A DNA stretch of 64,000 nt. Origin: Methanoculleus sp. Its GTDB lineage: Archaea > Halobacteriota > Methanomicrobia > Methanomicrobiales > Methanoculleaceae. Numbering within the stretch: the first letter of the stretch is position 1; the number at the start of each line of letters is the position of its first letter. Location: assembly GCF_020696975.1 (NCBI RefSeq), contig NZ_JAJGBK010000020.1, positions 1-64,000 of the forward strand, written 5' to 3'. This document shows, piece by piece, positions 48,071-58,104 of this stretch. Below the pieces are notes generated by a model. The model had not been told where the DNA came from. It made no database searches and worked only from the letters and a program-made list of their open reading frames with translations. Both the position numbers and the translations under genes were made by a program.

Positions 48071-48675
48071 TATAACCGCCCGGATAACGTGTACGAGGAG
48101 TAAATCTACTGTTCAGTATTTTAGGATCCGCTAATTTTAATATCTTCTCAAATACTTCCTTTTACAAATGCGGAATGTATATATTGTATATTGGGTTGCA
48201 GTCCGGGGCGGCATCCATCTCCCCCAAAGAACGCTGGAACCCTGGACTCGATGCCGATAGGCGGCGTCCGAAGCGCGAGAGACTCCTGGTTTAATGCCAG
48301 GCTACATCCTTTCACCACATCAGCATCAGTTTTGATGCACCCAATTGAAGTGAATACTTTCTGCTAGCCGGGGATGCATGCGTTGCTTTCGCAAGTGGTA
48401 CGGTTGCACCGACCCCGGGGAGACCGGCAGCGAATAGTGCGCCCCGGCACATGCCCGGGAGATGCAGTTGGGCCCGAACCGGGGAGGCTAACTCTGGCTT
48501 CAACAAACAATGGTCAATAAGGGCCCCGCCCGCTCTCCTGCCGGATACCTTTGAGTGGTGCGTGGCCGGGCCCCGGGCCATATTCGAGCGTTCATGAGTT
48601 TTTAAACCCAACAGGCTGCACAGAACAAACGGAAGCTGCCAAGACGCCAGGAAAAACATTATCCACATAAGAAAA

Positions 48676-48682
48676 CTTTATA
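48676..48682 (+). promoter_or_regulatory. TATA-like element upstream of the arlD/E-J operon
   Basis: AAAACTTTATAGTC about 30 nt upstream of the ATG at 48711. Confidence 0.4.
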
Positions 48683-48710
48683 GTCAATGACATAGATATA
48701 ATCTGATATT

Positions 48711-49496
48711 ATGGTGGGGGTAGATCAGGCTCAGATTGATAAAATACTCTCCGGCGCATCCTCAGAGGACCCGGAGGCCCGTCTCGATACACTTGAGAGG
48801 GAGCTGGACTTTGTCAAGACCTCGATCAAGCGGCTGCTCATAGATCTCAGAGAGCGGATGAACGAACTGGACAATCCGTTCACGAGCGCCGCCGCATCCT
48901 ACTCGGCAAACCGGTTCGAGCCGCCGGATGTTGCCGGGGATGCCGCGGATGAGGATTCGGTACCGGACGATACAGCCGATATAGTTGGTCCGGAGATTGG
49001 TGCAGGAGAGGAAGTCGCCGGCCTCGTCGACGGCCTCTTCCCGGCCGACCTCGGAACGGCTTTCCCCCCTGCGGGCGGCGCGATCGCTTTAGCGCAGGAG
49101 AAACCCGCGGGAAAACTCAAACTCCAGATGGTCCACCGGCTTTTTGCGTGGGTGAACCAGGGGTGCGGCAAGTATGGGCACGAGCGCATGATAATCATGA
49201 TCGATGCCTACCGATCGATGGGCTATATCAACGAGGACGTCTCCGAGCAGATCCGGGAGATCATGCGGATGGTTCCCGAGACCCGCAGAGACGTCGCGGA
49301 GATCGGCCCAAACGAGTTTGTCTCAGAACTCTATGTCTTAAACCGGATCCTGGATCCCGACGATGCAACGCTTGATAGGGACATGATCGAAGTGATGATG
49401 CTTGCTCACCGCCGCCCGGGAGAGCAAGGCGTCGGGGCACCTTCGCGGGAACGGGATGCCGGTGACACCTGGATCGAGTTGCTGGACAGGATATGA
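48711..49496 (+). CDS. Archaellum motor-complex protein of the ArlC/D/E family
   Basis: N-terminal coiled coil; C-terminal FlaD/E-like domain KLKLQMVHRLFAWVNQGCGKYGHERMIIMIDAYRSMGYINEDVSEQI...FVSELYVLNRILDPDD; first gene before arlG. Confidence 0.85.
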   Translation: MVGVDQAQIDKILSGASSEDPEARLDTLERELDFVKTSIKRLLIDLRERMNELDNPFTSAAASYSANRFEPPDVAGDAADEDSVPDDTADIVGPEIGAGEEVAGLVDGLFPADLGTAFPPAGGAIALAQEKPAGKLKLQMVHRLFAWVNQGCGKYGHERMIIMIDAYRSMGYINEDVSEQIREIMRMVPETRRDVAEIGPNEFVSELYVLNRILDPDDATLDRDMIEVMMLAHRRPGEQGVGAPSRERDAGDTWIELLDRI

Positions 49497-49499
49497 TGG

Positions 49500-49997
49500 A
49501 TGTCGAGTGAAACCTTCACCACAGCGATGTTCCTCATCGCTGCCATCATCTCGGCCGGGGTGCTTGTTAACGCAACGTTTCCGGTAATCTACACTCTCTC
49601 CAGCACGATATCGTCGTCGTCCCATAACGTAGACGAGCGGCTGAGCACAGACGTGAAGATCATCACGACGTATGCCAGCGATGGGGGCAACAATGCCAGC
49701 ATATGGATAAAAAACATTGGTACCGGCCGGATCGCCGATGCCGACATCCGGCAGGCCGATGTCTTCCTCGGGCCCCTGAACAACTTTGTCAGGCTCGACC
49801 TGATATCAGGCCCGCCGCAATCGGAGAACCAGTGGAGTTACACGATCATCAAGGACACCAACAACTACTGGGACCCCGGCGAGACACTCCATATCAGCGC
49901 AAAGACCGAGATCCCGGCGAAAAAGGGGGTCGTCTACTTCCAGTTTGTCCTCCCCACAGGGCTCTCCCGGTCGACTACGTTCACCGCGAGTGATTAA
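49500..49997 (+). CDS. arlG: Archaellum protein ArlG (FlaG)
   Basis: MSSETFTTAMFLIAAIISAGVLVNATFPVIYTLSSTISSSSHNVDERLSTDVKII. Confidence 0.85.
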   Translation: MSSETFTTAMFLIAAIISAGVLVNATFPVIYTLSSTISSSSHNVDERLSTDVKIITTYASDGGNNASIWIKNIGTGRIADADIRQADVFLGPLNNFVRLDLISGPPQSENQWSYTIIKDTNNYWDPGETLHISAKTEIPAKKGVVYFQFVLPTGLSRSTTFTASD

Positions 49998-49999
49998 CC

Positions 50000-50470
50000 A
50001 TGGGCGCAGGGTCTCTCGTCGCGTCTGCCATCGGCATCCTCCTCCTGGTTTTCACGGCCTACGTCCTGATCGGCGGCACCCTTGCCACCACGGAGGTGAT
50101 GGTCGAGGCGCAGGGCAACCTCATTGTGCACCAGGAAGCCCGTATGCGAACCGCAATCGAGATCCAGAACATGACAATCGACGACCGGACCCTCTATGTC
50201 GAGGTGAAGAACACCGGTAGCGAGCCGATCGTCGATATCCCGGCTACCGACGTCTTCCTTCTGAACGAGGGAGTCCCGGCCCATATCCCCTATGGCATCG
50301 CCGGGTGGGACTGGGAGAACATAGACCCTGACGACATCCATCCGGGCGAACTCGACCCCGGTGAAACCCTCAATATCTCGGTTGAATTCGGGGAAACCCG
50401 TCCCGGGTGGGTCCAGATCGTCACCCCGAACGGGGTCACCAGTTCAGCATACATAAACTCAGGTGAATGA
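50000..50470 (+). CDS. arlF: Archaellum protein ArlF (FlaF)
   Basis: MGAGSLVASAIGILLLVFTAYVLIGGTLATTEVMVEAQGNLIVHQEARMRTAIEIQ; single N-terminal TM and beta domain; between arlG and arlH. Confidence 0.85.
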   Translation: MGAGSLVASAIGILLLVFTAYVLIGGTLATTEVMVEAQGNLIVHQEARMRTAIEIQNMTIDDRTLYVEVKNTGSEPIVDIPATDVFLLNEGVPAHIPYGIAGWDWENIDPDDIHPGELDPGETLNISVEFGETRPGWVQIVTPNGVTSSAYINSGE

Positions 50471-51210
50471 CAATGAACACGAGCGAAGACGCAGATAGTG
50501 GTATCCTCGAGAAGCCCGACATTCTCTCGACCGGGAACACCGAGCTCGACAAGAAGATTGCCGACGGCCTCCCGCTTTCGTCGCTCACCCTCATCGAGGG
50601 CGAGAACGACACCGGCAAGAGCGTGCTCACCCAGCAGATCATCTGGGGAGCCTTAAAGCAGGGGTTCAACGTCGACCTCTTCTCGACCGAGAACACGAGC
50701 AAGAGTTTCCTCTCCCAGATGGAGTCGATGAGCCTTGATATCTCCGACTACTTTGCCTGGGGCTACCTCCGTGTCTTTCCCATGCACGTCGTCGGGTTCG
50801 AGTGGACGAAGGACAAGATGCAGGGAACACTTGAGCGGATGATTCACTACATGGAGCAGAGCAAAGCGCAGGTGATCGTCATCGACTCGCTCACCCTCTT
50901 CACCGAGTACGCCAAGCAGGACACGGTCCTCACCTTCTTCACCAACTGCAAGAACCTCGTCGATCACGGCAAGACCATCCTGATCACCCTGCACACCTAC
51001 GCCTTCGTCGAGGACTCCCTTGTCCGGATCCGCTCGATCTGCGACGCTCACCTCTTCATGAAGAAGGCGCTCGTCGGGGGCAAGTATGTCATGATGCTCG
51101 AGGTCGTCAAGGTCCGCGGCGCGCGAAAGACCACAGGAAACATCATCAGCTTCGAGGTCCACCCCGGGTACGGCATCAAGATCATCCCTGTCTCGGTTGC
51201 GAAGGTGTAA
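50467..51210 (+). CDS. arlH: Archaellum ATPase-like regulator ArlH (FlaH)
   Basis: STGNTELDKKIADGLPLSSLTLIEGENDTGKSVLTQQIIWGAL. Confidence 0.95.
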   Translation: MTMNTSEDADSGILEKPDILSTGNTELDKKIADGLPLSSLTLIEGENDTGKSVLTQQIIWGALKQGFNVDLFSTENTSKSFLSQMESMSLDISDYFAWGYLRVFPMHVVGFEWTKDKMQGTLERMIHYMEQSKAQVIVIDSLTLFTEYAKQDTVLTFFTNCKNLVDHGKTILITLHTYAFVEDSLVRIRSICDAHLFMKKALVGGKYVMMLEVVKVRGARKTTGNIISFEVHPGYGIKIIPVSVAKV

Positions 51211-51213
51211 GAG

Positions 51214-53067
51214 ATGGGATCGGCGCTGGAAGCAACGGTAACCCTCCCCTTCGAGCCCGAGTTCATCGATGAAGGGAACGACTGCTACAACAACGTGGAG
51301 TCCTGCGCGCTCTACCGGATGCTCCCGGCAAACGCCCGGGACTACGTCAAGGCGAGTCCTCACCTTCTTGAGTATCTCCATATCCTGCCGGTCAACACCG
51401 TCGGGATCCCGCTCTTCCTCTCGGAACTGAAGCGGGATTTAAAATCGATGGAGAACCCGAACATCATCTACCCGGTGAACGAGACAACGTTCATCCACAT
51501 CTTCCCGGACCCGGACGATGTCCGGAACTGGTACATCCCGATCGAACCGGCGTTCCTCCACTCCGTAAAAGAGATCCTCCCGGTGATCGAAGCGAAGTTG
51601 ATCGACATGATCGACGCCCTCGAGGAGGAGCCCGTGACCGAGAAGGCACGTATCGAGGTGCTCAAAAACTTCATCCGGCAGCTCGTGTATGTCCAGCAGC
51701 CGGGTGAGGTGATCGATGAGTCCCTGCTGGCCGGTGGGACGGCAAAAGACTGGAAAAACCGGATCAAAACTTTCCTCACCTCCGATATCGGTGCGCCGGC
51801 AAAACCGAAGACCTCTGGCCGCCCCGAACTTGCAGATGGGCGGCTCATCCTCTCGCAACAGGAGTACAAGGCGCTTGAGTATATGTTGGTCCGCGACAAG
51901 ATCGAGATGGGGACCCTCAAACCGTTTCTCTCCGACAGGTATATCGAAGATATCACCTGCGACGGCGTCGGGCCGATCTTCATCGAGCATAAGATCTTTA
52001 AGGGTTTAAAATCGGTTGTCGGATTCCGTGACTCAGCGGAACTCGATGCCTTCGTCATCAAACTTGCCGAGCGGATCAAACGGCCGTTGACCTACCGGAG
52101 CCCCATCGTGGACGCGACCCTCCCCGACGGCTCGCGTATCAACATCGTTTACGGGACCGAGATCAGCAAGCACGGGAGCAACTTCACCATCCGTAAGGTA
52201 AACGAGGTCCCCCTGAGCATCCTGCAGATCATCGAGAGCGGGGCATGCAACTACATGATGGCCGCCTACCTCTGGATCTGCCTTGAGTACGGCATGTCGA
52301 TATTCGTCTCCGGCGAGACCGCGAGCGGCAAGACGACGACCTTAAACGCCCTCACGACCTTCCTCCCGCCCGAGAACAAGATCGTCACCATCGAGGATAC
52401 CCCGGAACTGACGGTCCCCCACAGGAACTGGACCCGCGAGGTCGCGAAAGCCAAGGGGAAGGGCGAAGGCGAAGGAGCCGAAGTCACCATGTTCGACCTC
52501 CTGAAATCCGCCCTCCGTCAGCGTCCGAACCGGATCCTGGTCGGTGAGATTCGTGGTGTGGAAGGCTCCGTCGCCTTCTCCGCAATGCAGACCGGCCACC
52601 CTGTCATGAGCACTTTCCACGCTGCGTCGGTCGAGAAACTGATCCAGCGTCTCTGTGGTGACCCGATCAATATCCCCAAGACCTACGTCGACAACTTAAA
52701 CCTGGTCATCATCCAGAGCGCCGTAAAACTCCCCCAGGGAGAGACCGTCCGGCGGATGCTCAGCGTCAACGAGCTCGTGGGCTATGACCCCGAGACCCAG
52801 GGATTCTCCTTCATGGCGACATTCATCTGGGACCCGGCGACCGACACCTTCACCTTCACCGGGAAAGGGAGCAGTTACCTCCTTGAGAACAAGATCGCAA
52901 CGATGCTCGGTATCCCTGAACACCGGCGGCCCGAAATCTATGACGAGGTCGAGAAACGGGCCAAAATCCTCGAACGGCTTCATAAGGCAGGGTACACCCA
53001 GTTCTGGGACCTCTTCCACATGACCACGAAGATCAAGAAGCAAGGGTTGCTCAATATCGAGGTGTGA
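51214..53067 (+). CDS. arlI: Archaellum motor ATPase ArlI (FlaI)
   Basis: Type II/IV secretion ATPase: IFVSGETASGKTTTLNALTTFLPPENKIVTIEDTPELTVPH...RPNRILVGEIRGVEGSVAFSAMQTGHPVMSTFHA. Confidence 0.97.
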   Translation: MGSALEATVTLPFEPEFIDEGNDCYNNVESCALYRMLPANARDYVKASPHLLEYLHILPVNTVGIPLFLSELKRDLKSMENPNIIYPVNETTFIHIFPDPDDVRNWYIPIEPAFLHSVKEILPVIEAKLIDMIDALEEEPVTEKARIEVLKNFIRQLVYVQQPGEVIDESLLAGGTAKDWKNRIKTFLTSDIGAPAKPKTSGRPELADGRLILSQQEYKALEYMLVRDKIEMGTLKPFLSDRYIEDITCDGVGPIFIEHKIFKGLKSVVGFRDSAELDAFVIKLAERIKRPLTYRSPIVDATLPDGSRINIVYGTEISKHGSNFTIRKVNEVPLSILQIIESGACNYMMAAYLWICLEYGMSIFVSGETASGKTTTLNALTTFLPPENKIVTIEDTPELTVPHRNWTREVAKAKGKGEGEGAEVTMFDLLKSALRQRPNRILVGEIRGVEGSVAFSAMQTGHPVMSTFHAASVEKLIQRLCGDPINIPKTYVDNLNLVIIQSAVKLPQGETVRRMLSVNELVGYDPETQGFSFMATFIWDPATDTFTFTGKGSSYLLENKIATMLGIPEHRRPEIYDEVEKRAKILERLHKAGYTQFWDLFHMTTKIKKQGLLNIEV

Positions 53068-54668
53068 CGGTGTTTGAGGATGTTACCGAACGGTTGCGGT
53101 CGGCGAACCAGGGGAAGATGCCGTTTGAGGAGCAGGTCGAGGCTCTCTACGATCTCCGGTCTTACATCCTCGAGAACAAGAAGATGGAGCAGGACCTGCT
53201 CTTTATGTACACCTACATGGCCGCGATCACCACGGCATCCGTAACCCGGCCTGAGATCTTCCAGTTCACTTCAGAACGGTTCGAGTACATCCCCTCGCGC
53301 TACATCGCAAAGGTGCAGCGTCTGGTCGGCGGATGGGGCCATAGTTATGCCAGTGGCCTCCGGGCAATCGCTGAGAGGTGTCGGAACGGCACCCTCCAGA
53401 GCATGCTCAACCGCTACGCAAACGCTATCGACTCCGGTGTCCCTGATGATGACTTCATCGGCACGGAACTCTCGAGTATCAGGAGTATCTACCGGAACAC
53501 GTTCGAACAGGGGATCGAGCTCCTGAAGAAGTGGGGCGACGCCTACATCGCAATGCTTCTCTCGGCCGCACTCGTTGCCATCATCCTCATGATATCGGTG
53601 GCCATTTACGCTCCCGAAGGGATAGAAGCGACACTGAACACTTCCTACTTCATCATCCTCGTGATATCGGTCTTCGGCCTCGTGATCATGTACCGCGCCG
53701 TTCCCGACGACCCACGCACGCACGGGCTCGCCGATATCTGCTCAAAGGAGCAGGGTATCATCAGGAGGCTTGAACGCCTGGTCGTCCCGATCGTCGCCGC
53801 AATCACGCTTGTGCTCATCCTCCTTGGTGTCAACGCCGGTATCATCTTCCTGCTTGCCGGCCTGCTCCTGATGCCCCTCGGGATCATCGGCTACATCGAC
53901 GACGCGAACGTTGTCAACCGCGACAACGATTTCGCAACATTCATCCGGAGTCTCGGGTCGGTGATGGGTGGCAAGGGCATCACCACCGGCGACGCGCTTC
54001 AGGAGGTGGACCGAAAGTCGCTCCCCTATCTCGAGCCGTTCATCAACTCGGTCTCATCGAAACTGAACCTCGGGCTCGATGAGGCCGGGAGCTGGAAGAA
54101 GTTCATCGGCGAGACCGGCAGTTACCTGATCTACAAGTACATGAACATCTTCCGCGACGCAGTGACCCTCGGCGGGTCTCCTGATGCGATCGGGAAGATC
54201 GTCGGTTCGTCGATGCTTGAGCAGGTGCTGCTCAGAAGAAAGCGCGACATGATGGTGAAGGGGTTCGTCGTCCTGCTGGTGCCGATGCACGCGGCTATGA
54301 TCGGGATATTTGTCTTCCTCTTTGAGATCCTTCTCGCCATGTCCTATGCGGTGAAGGAAGTGATGGATCACTTTGCAGAGACTTCGGCAGCGCTCACGGG
54401 AGGTTCATCCACGATCGGCGGTTCTTCGATAGGTTCCTTAAACATCTTCGTAAACTTCCCGGAAGACACGATGCGGACCTACGTGGTAACGATCCTCTTA
54501 ATGCTGACCGTTGCAAACATGCTTGCAGGAAAGATTGTCATGGGCGGTGACCGGTACCTGTACTACTTCTTTGCAAGCCTGCTCTGTGTCGCCACCGGGT
54601 TCATCTACATCGTTGCACCGATCGTCGTGAACGCATTCTTCACCATTCCAGCATTTGTGGGGGTGTAA
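53064..54668 (+). CDS. arlJ: Archaellum platform membrane protein ArlJ (FlaJ)
   Basis: 534 aa T2SF-type membrane protein overlapping the arlI stop. Confidence 0.95.
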   Translation: MTVFEDVTERLRSANQGKMPFEEQVEALYDLRSYILENKKMEQDLLFMYTYMAAITTASVTRPEIFQFTSERFEYIPSRYIAKVQRLVGGWGHSYASGLRAIAERCRNGTLQSMLNRYANAIDSGVPDDDFIGTELSSIRSIYRNTFEQGIELLKKWGDAYIAMLLSAALVAIILMISVAIYAPEGIEATLNTSYFIILVISVFGLVIMYRAVPDDPRTHGLADICSKEQGIIRRLERLVVPIVAAITLVLILLGVNAGIIFLLAGLLLMPLGIIGYIDDANVVNRDNDFATFIRSLGSVMGGKGITTGDALQEVDRKSLPYLEPFINSVSSKLNLGLDEAGSWKKFIGETGSYLIYKYMNIFRDAVTLGGSPDAIGKIVGSSMLEQVLLRRKRDMMVKGFVVLLVPMHAAMIGIFVFLFEILLAMSYAVKEVMDHFAETSAALTGGSSTIGGSSIGSLNIFVNFPEDTMRTYVVTILLMLTVANMLAGKIVMGGDRYLYYFFASLLCVATGFIYIVAPIVVNAFFTIPAFVGV

Positions 54669-54669
54669 T

Positions 54670-55791
54670 ATGAGAGAAAACATACGTCGTCCGCTCCTGT
54701 TCCTGATCACTGTCGGTACAGGCTCCCTGATCATCATCGTCGATGCCTCCATCGAGGTTATCGTCGCAGGCACCGTACTCGCGGGATTTCTCGCGCTCGT
54801 CGTCACCGGGGCGCTCAATCTTGCTGAACTAAGACCATCCAGACTGCGCTCCGCGCTGCGGGAGGGAAGGAAGGAAAAAGCATCAGTTGAGGTATCTGAA
54901 ACGAAAAAACCTGATGCAACGGCACAAAAACCATCCCTCGTTCAGAAACTCGCAGCCACCGAGATCAATCTGCCCGGCATGCTTGGCACCTTCGTAGCAT
55001 CGATTCGGGAGACGATCACGCATGCCCGCGCTCCAGAGGGCGAAAAGCAAAGGCGGATCGCAAAGGTCGATGCCATGCTCGATCAGGCTGTCGATGGCAC
55101 GGTCCCCGAACAGGCCGCAAAGGATACCGGGGGTACGGTCGATCCCCTCGCCTCGCTTGCGGATCTCGATTTCGACTCTCTGGAGGACCTCGACCTCGAC
55201 GGCGAATCATCCGGCCCCGGGATGGCGTTTGAGTCCGATGGACTTTCCCTCCTCTCCGGGGAAGAGGCAGACGCGGTATCGGAGATCCTCAAGACGCACC
55301 AGGACGACCTTGATGACCTCAACCTGACGGCCGGCATCGACTTCTCTGGAGACGCGGGCGATGATTCCCGCCACGATGGCCCGCCCGCGACGCTTCCGTC
55401 GATAGCCGCTGACGCTCCCGGGCTGCCCGAAGGCGAAAAACCGGATATGAGTCTGCTGCTCGATGAGGACCTCTCCGCACTCGATGGTCTGGATCTCGAT
55501 GAGATCCAGATCGAGGGCGAGGAGCATGAGGAGGCCGATGCAAAAGAGCCTGTTCTCGACGAGACGATCCTTGAGGAGCTGGAGGAGAAGCCGGAGGAAG
55601 ACTTTGACATGGTCTCCTTCGCGTCCGGCGGCGCTGTTGACGACGACCTGATCGCTGAACTCAAGTCCGAGGTAAAGCAGAAGAAGTTTGTGGAGGACAT
55701 CAGCCTGGTTCGCGAGTTGAAGGGAGAAAAATACCTTGCAAAAGACCTTGCAGCGGAACTTGAGGATGTCCTCGTGGCGATGAAATCATAA
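54670..55791 (+). CDS. Uncharacterised protein: two N-terminal TM helices and long acidic cytoplasmic region
   Basis: MRENIRRPLLFLITVGTGSLIIIVDASIEVIVAGTVLAGFLALVVTGALNLAELRPSRLRSALREG... then DLDFDSLEDLDLDGE/LDEDLSALDGLDLDEIQIEGEE acidic repeats; ends EDISLVRELKGEKYLAKDLAAELEDVLVAMKS. Confidence 0.85.
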   Translation: MRENIRRPLLFLITVGTGSLIIIVDASIEVIVAGTVLAGFLALVVTGALNLAELRPSRLRSALREGRKEKASVEVSETKKPDATAQKPSLVQKLAATEINLPGMLGTFVASIRETITHARAPEGEKQRRIAKVDAMLDQAVDGTVPEQAAKDTGGTVDPLASLADLDFDSLEDLDLDGESSGPGMAFESDGLSLLSGEEADAVSEILKTHQDDLDDLNLTAGIDFSGDAGDDSRHDGPPATLPSIAADAPGLPEGEKPDMSLLLDEDLSALDGLDLDEIQIEGEEHEEADAKEPVLDETILEELEEKPEEDFDMVSFASGGAVDDDLIAELKSEVKQKKFVEDISLVRELKGEKYLAKDLAAELEDVLVAMKS

Positions 55792-55828
55792 TGATAGTCT
55801 ACGACGGAATAATGCTACAGGGGTGAAG

Positions 55829-56635
55829 ATGAAATCGGTTCCGGTAAAAGTCGAGCATGAAGGCAAATGGGTTCCGACGACGATGGGCATCGGTGAGGAT
55901 CGTATCCGCATCGATGCTCCTCTTGGTTGCGAGATTCCCTATAAATCCATGGTCGACCTTGAAGAGAAGAAGAACCAGGTGATGATCGCCACCGGTGTGA
56001 ATGCGGAGAAGATTTACCGGATTGCATCGGTTGAGAAGGTTCTCTCGGTCTTAAAGAAGTTCGTCATCACACAATGCAGCGCCTACCGGTTAAACGCTTT
56101 CTTCATGTCGCCTGCAATCCGCGGGGGGGTGCTCGTTCAGGATGCCCGGTGGGATAAAGGAGTCATTGCCGTCATGAAGACCGGCATCTGGTTCGTCAGC
56201 CAGGATACCCAGGTCTGCATCCCTCTTGATGATGTGGCCGACATCGAACTCACATCCCGGGAGATCCAGGAGAAGAACCTTGATGTCGTGAAGATCGACC
56301 ACCTCGTCGAGAACGAGGTCGTGACGAGTTTTGTTCTCTGCCCGTTGACGACACTCCAGGTCCTCTACAACTTCCTCAAAGAGGCGACGCATGACTATGA
56401 GGTCAATGAGGAGATCGATCCCCTGACCGGGCAGGTGGCCATGCTGGTCTACAGCGGAATGGATTCGGGTGCAATCGAGAACATGCTTCAACTCTCTCAC
56501 AAAGACCTCGACGCCGTCTATGAACAACTCCTCAGCAAGGGCTTTGCCGAGGTACTCTACGTCAGAAAAGAGGTGCAGTTGACGGCGAAAGGGGTCAGAT
56601 ACATCTCTAATGCAATGAAATCCTCAACGGGTTAA
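55829..56635 (+). CDS. cheF: CheF (taxis-archaellum adaptor, DUF439)
   Basis: GEDRIRIDAPLGCEIPYKSMVDLEEKKNQVMIATG...; winged-helix-like C-terminus; between archaellum and che genes. Confidence 0.88.
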   Translation: MKSVPVKVEHEGKWVPTTMGIGEDRIRIDAPLGCEIPYKSMVDLEEKKNQVMIATGVNAEKIYRIASVEKVLSVLKKFVITQCSAYRLNAFFMSPAIRGGVLVQDARWDKGVIAVMKTGIWFVSQDTQVCIPLDDVADIELTSREIQEKNLDVVKIDHLVENEVVTSFVLCPLTTLQVLYNFLKEATHDYEVNEEIDPLTGQVAMLVYSGMDSGAIENMLQLSHKDLDAVYEQLLSKGFAEVLYVRKEVQLTAKGVRYISNAMKSSTG

Positions 56636-56704
56636 TGAAACTACTTATTCAGAATAATAAAAACTATATACCCTTTTCTCCAAATAATCAATGAGTGGTG
56701 TTCG

Positions 56705-57067
56705 ATGGGGAAAATCCTGATCGTCGATGATACAATGTTTATGAGAACACTGTTGAAGAATATCCTCTTCTCCGGCGGGCACGACATCGTTGGTGAGGCG
56801 GCGGACGGAACGGAGGCTCTTGCCAAATACCAGGAATTGAAGCCCGACCTCGTCACGATGGACGTCGTCATGCCGAAGATGAATGGGATCGAGGCGCTCA
56901 AGGCCATCAAGGCTGCCGACCCGTCTGCAAAGGTCATTATGTGCACGGCAGTCGGCCAGGAACAGATGGTCAAACTTGCCGTCAAGAGCGGGGCGAGAGG
57001 TTACATCGTCAAACCGTTCCAGGCTCCAAAGGTTCTTGAAGAAGTCAAAAACGTCCTCAGTGCGTGA
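56705..57067 (+). CDS. cheY: Chemotaxis response regulator CheY
   Basis: MGKILIVDDTMFMRTLLKNIL...DLVTMDVVMPKMNGIEAL...IMCTAVGQEQMV...GYIVKPFQAPKV. Confidence 0.96.
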   Translation: MGKILIVDDTMFMRTLLKNILFSGGHDIVGEAADGTEALAKYQELKPDLVTMDVVMPKMNGIEALKAIKAADPSAKVIMCTAVGQEQMVKLAVKSGARGYIVKPFQAPKVLEEVKNVLSA

Positions 57068-57069
57068 CC

Positions 57070-58104
57070 ATGATACGGGTTCTGATCGTCGACGACTCAC
57101 TCTTTATCCGGACCATCCTACGGGATATGCTCAAAGGCAGTCCGGACATCGAGATTGTCGGGACGGCAGTCAACGGCATCGATGCCCTTGCAAAGATATC
57201 GGATCTAAGACCCGACGTCATTACCCTCGACATCGAGATGCCCAGGATGGGCGGTCTCGCGGTACTCGAAGCGCTCAAAGAGAGAAGTTCCCGGCCGAAG
57301 GTGATCGTCCTGAGCACGCTGACGTCCCGGCAGGCCGACATGACCCACCGTGCGCTCCGTCTTGGAGCAGACGACTTTATGCTCAAGCCGAGGGATGTCC
57401 CGAACGTCAGAGGGATTGAGAGAGAACTCGTCCAGAAGATCCGAAATCTGTTCTCACTTCCTGAATTCGTGAAATCTCCGGTGCCCCGGAGGAAAGAGGC
57501 CGATACGGTTGTGCTGATAGGTTCGTCGGCAGGAGGGCCCCCGATGCTCGATACGCTTCTCTCCGCACTCCCGGCAGACCTGCCGGCAGCGGTCGTCGTC
57601 ACCCAGCACATGCCCGAGGGGTTCACCGCATCGCTTGCCGAGCGCCTGAACCGCGTCTCGCCCCTGCCGGTGAAGGAGACCGCCAACGGAGACACCCTGC
57701 AGAAAGGGGTGGTCCTGGTATCAAAAGCCGGGCACCACACCGTGATCTCGGGGGAATATGCAGGTGTCGGGAGAAACTACGGACGGATTGTCCATTCGAC
57801 GGCCCCCCCTCTCCATGCGGTCCGGCCTGCCGTCGACAAGACCTTCACCTCCGCAGCGCACGTCTTCGGTCCGCGTACCGTCTCGGTGATCCTCTCGGGG
57901 ATGGGAAGCGACGGTGGCGAGGGAACACTCGCAGTGAAGGCTGCAGGTGGCACCACGATGGTCTGCGCCGAAGAGGATTGTCTCGTATACGGGATGGCGC
58001 GGTCTGCCCTTGCCAGGGACTGTGTCGATAAGGTGGTTCCACTCAGGGGCTTAGCACACGAGATCGCGAGAGCTGTCAGTCGGTTTGAGGTCAACCATGT
58101 TTGA
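57070..58104 (+). CDS. cheB: Chemotaxis methylesterase/deamidase CheB
   Basis: Receiver (VLIVDDSLFIRTILRDML...VITLDIEMPRMGG) plus methylesterase (VVLIGSSAGGPPMLDTLLSALP...VVTQHMPEGFTASLAERLN...GMGSDGGEG). Confidence 0.97.
   Translation: MIRVLIVDDSLFIRTILRDMLKGSPDIEIVGTAVNGIDALAKISDLRPDVITLDIEMPRMGGLAVLEALKERSSRPKVIVLSTLTSRQADMTHRALRLGADDFMLKPRDVPNVRGIERELVQKIRNLFSLPEFVKSPVPRRKEADTVVLIGSSAGGPPMLDTLLSALPADLPAAVVVTQHMPEGFTASLAERLNRVSPLPVKETANGDTLQKGVVLVSKAGHHTVISGEYAGVGRNYGRIVHSTAPPLHAVRPAVDKTFTSAAHVFGPRTVSVILSGMGSDGGEGTLAVKAAGGTTMVCAEEDCLVYGMARSALARDCVDKVVPLRGLAHEIARAVSRFEVNHV

Noticed and set aside
48312-48668. 118-aa minus ORF
   Set aside because: No plausible promoter/RBS or protein-like pattern; lies in the GC-rich structured intergenic region.
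48180-48670. RNase P or SRP RNA
   Set aside because: I could not find the conserved RNase P (GAGGAAAGUCC-type) or SRP helix 8 motifs; left as an unassigned candidate.
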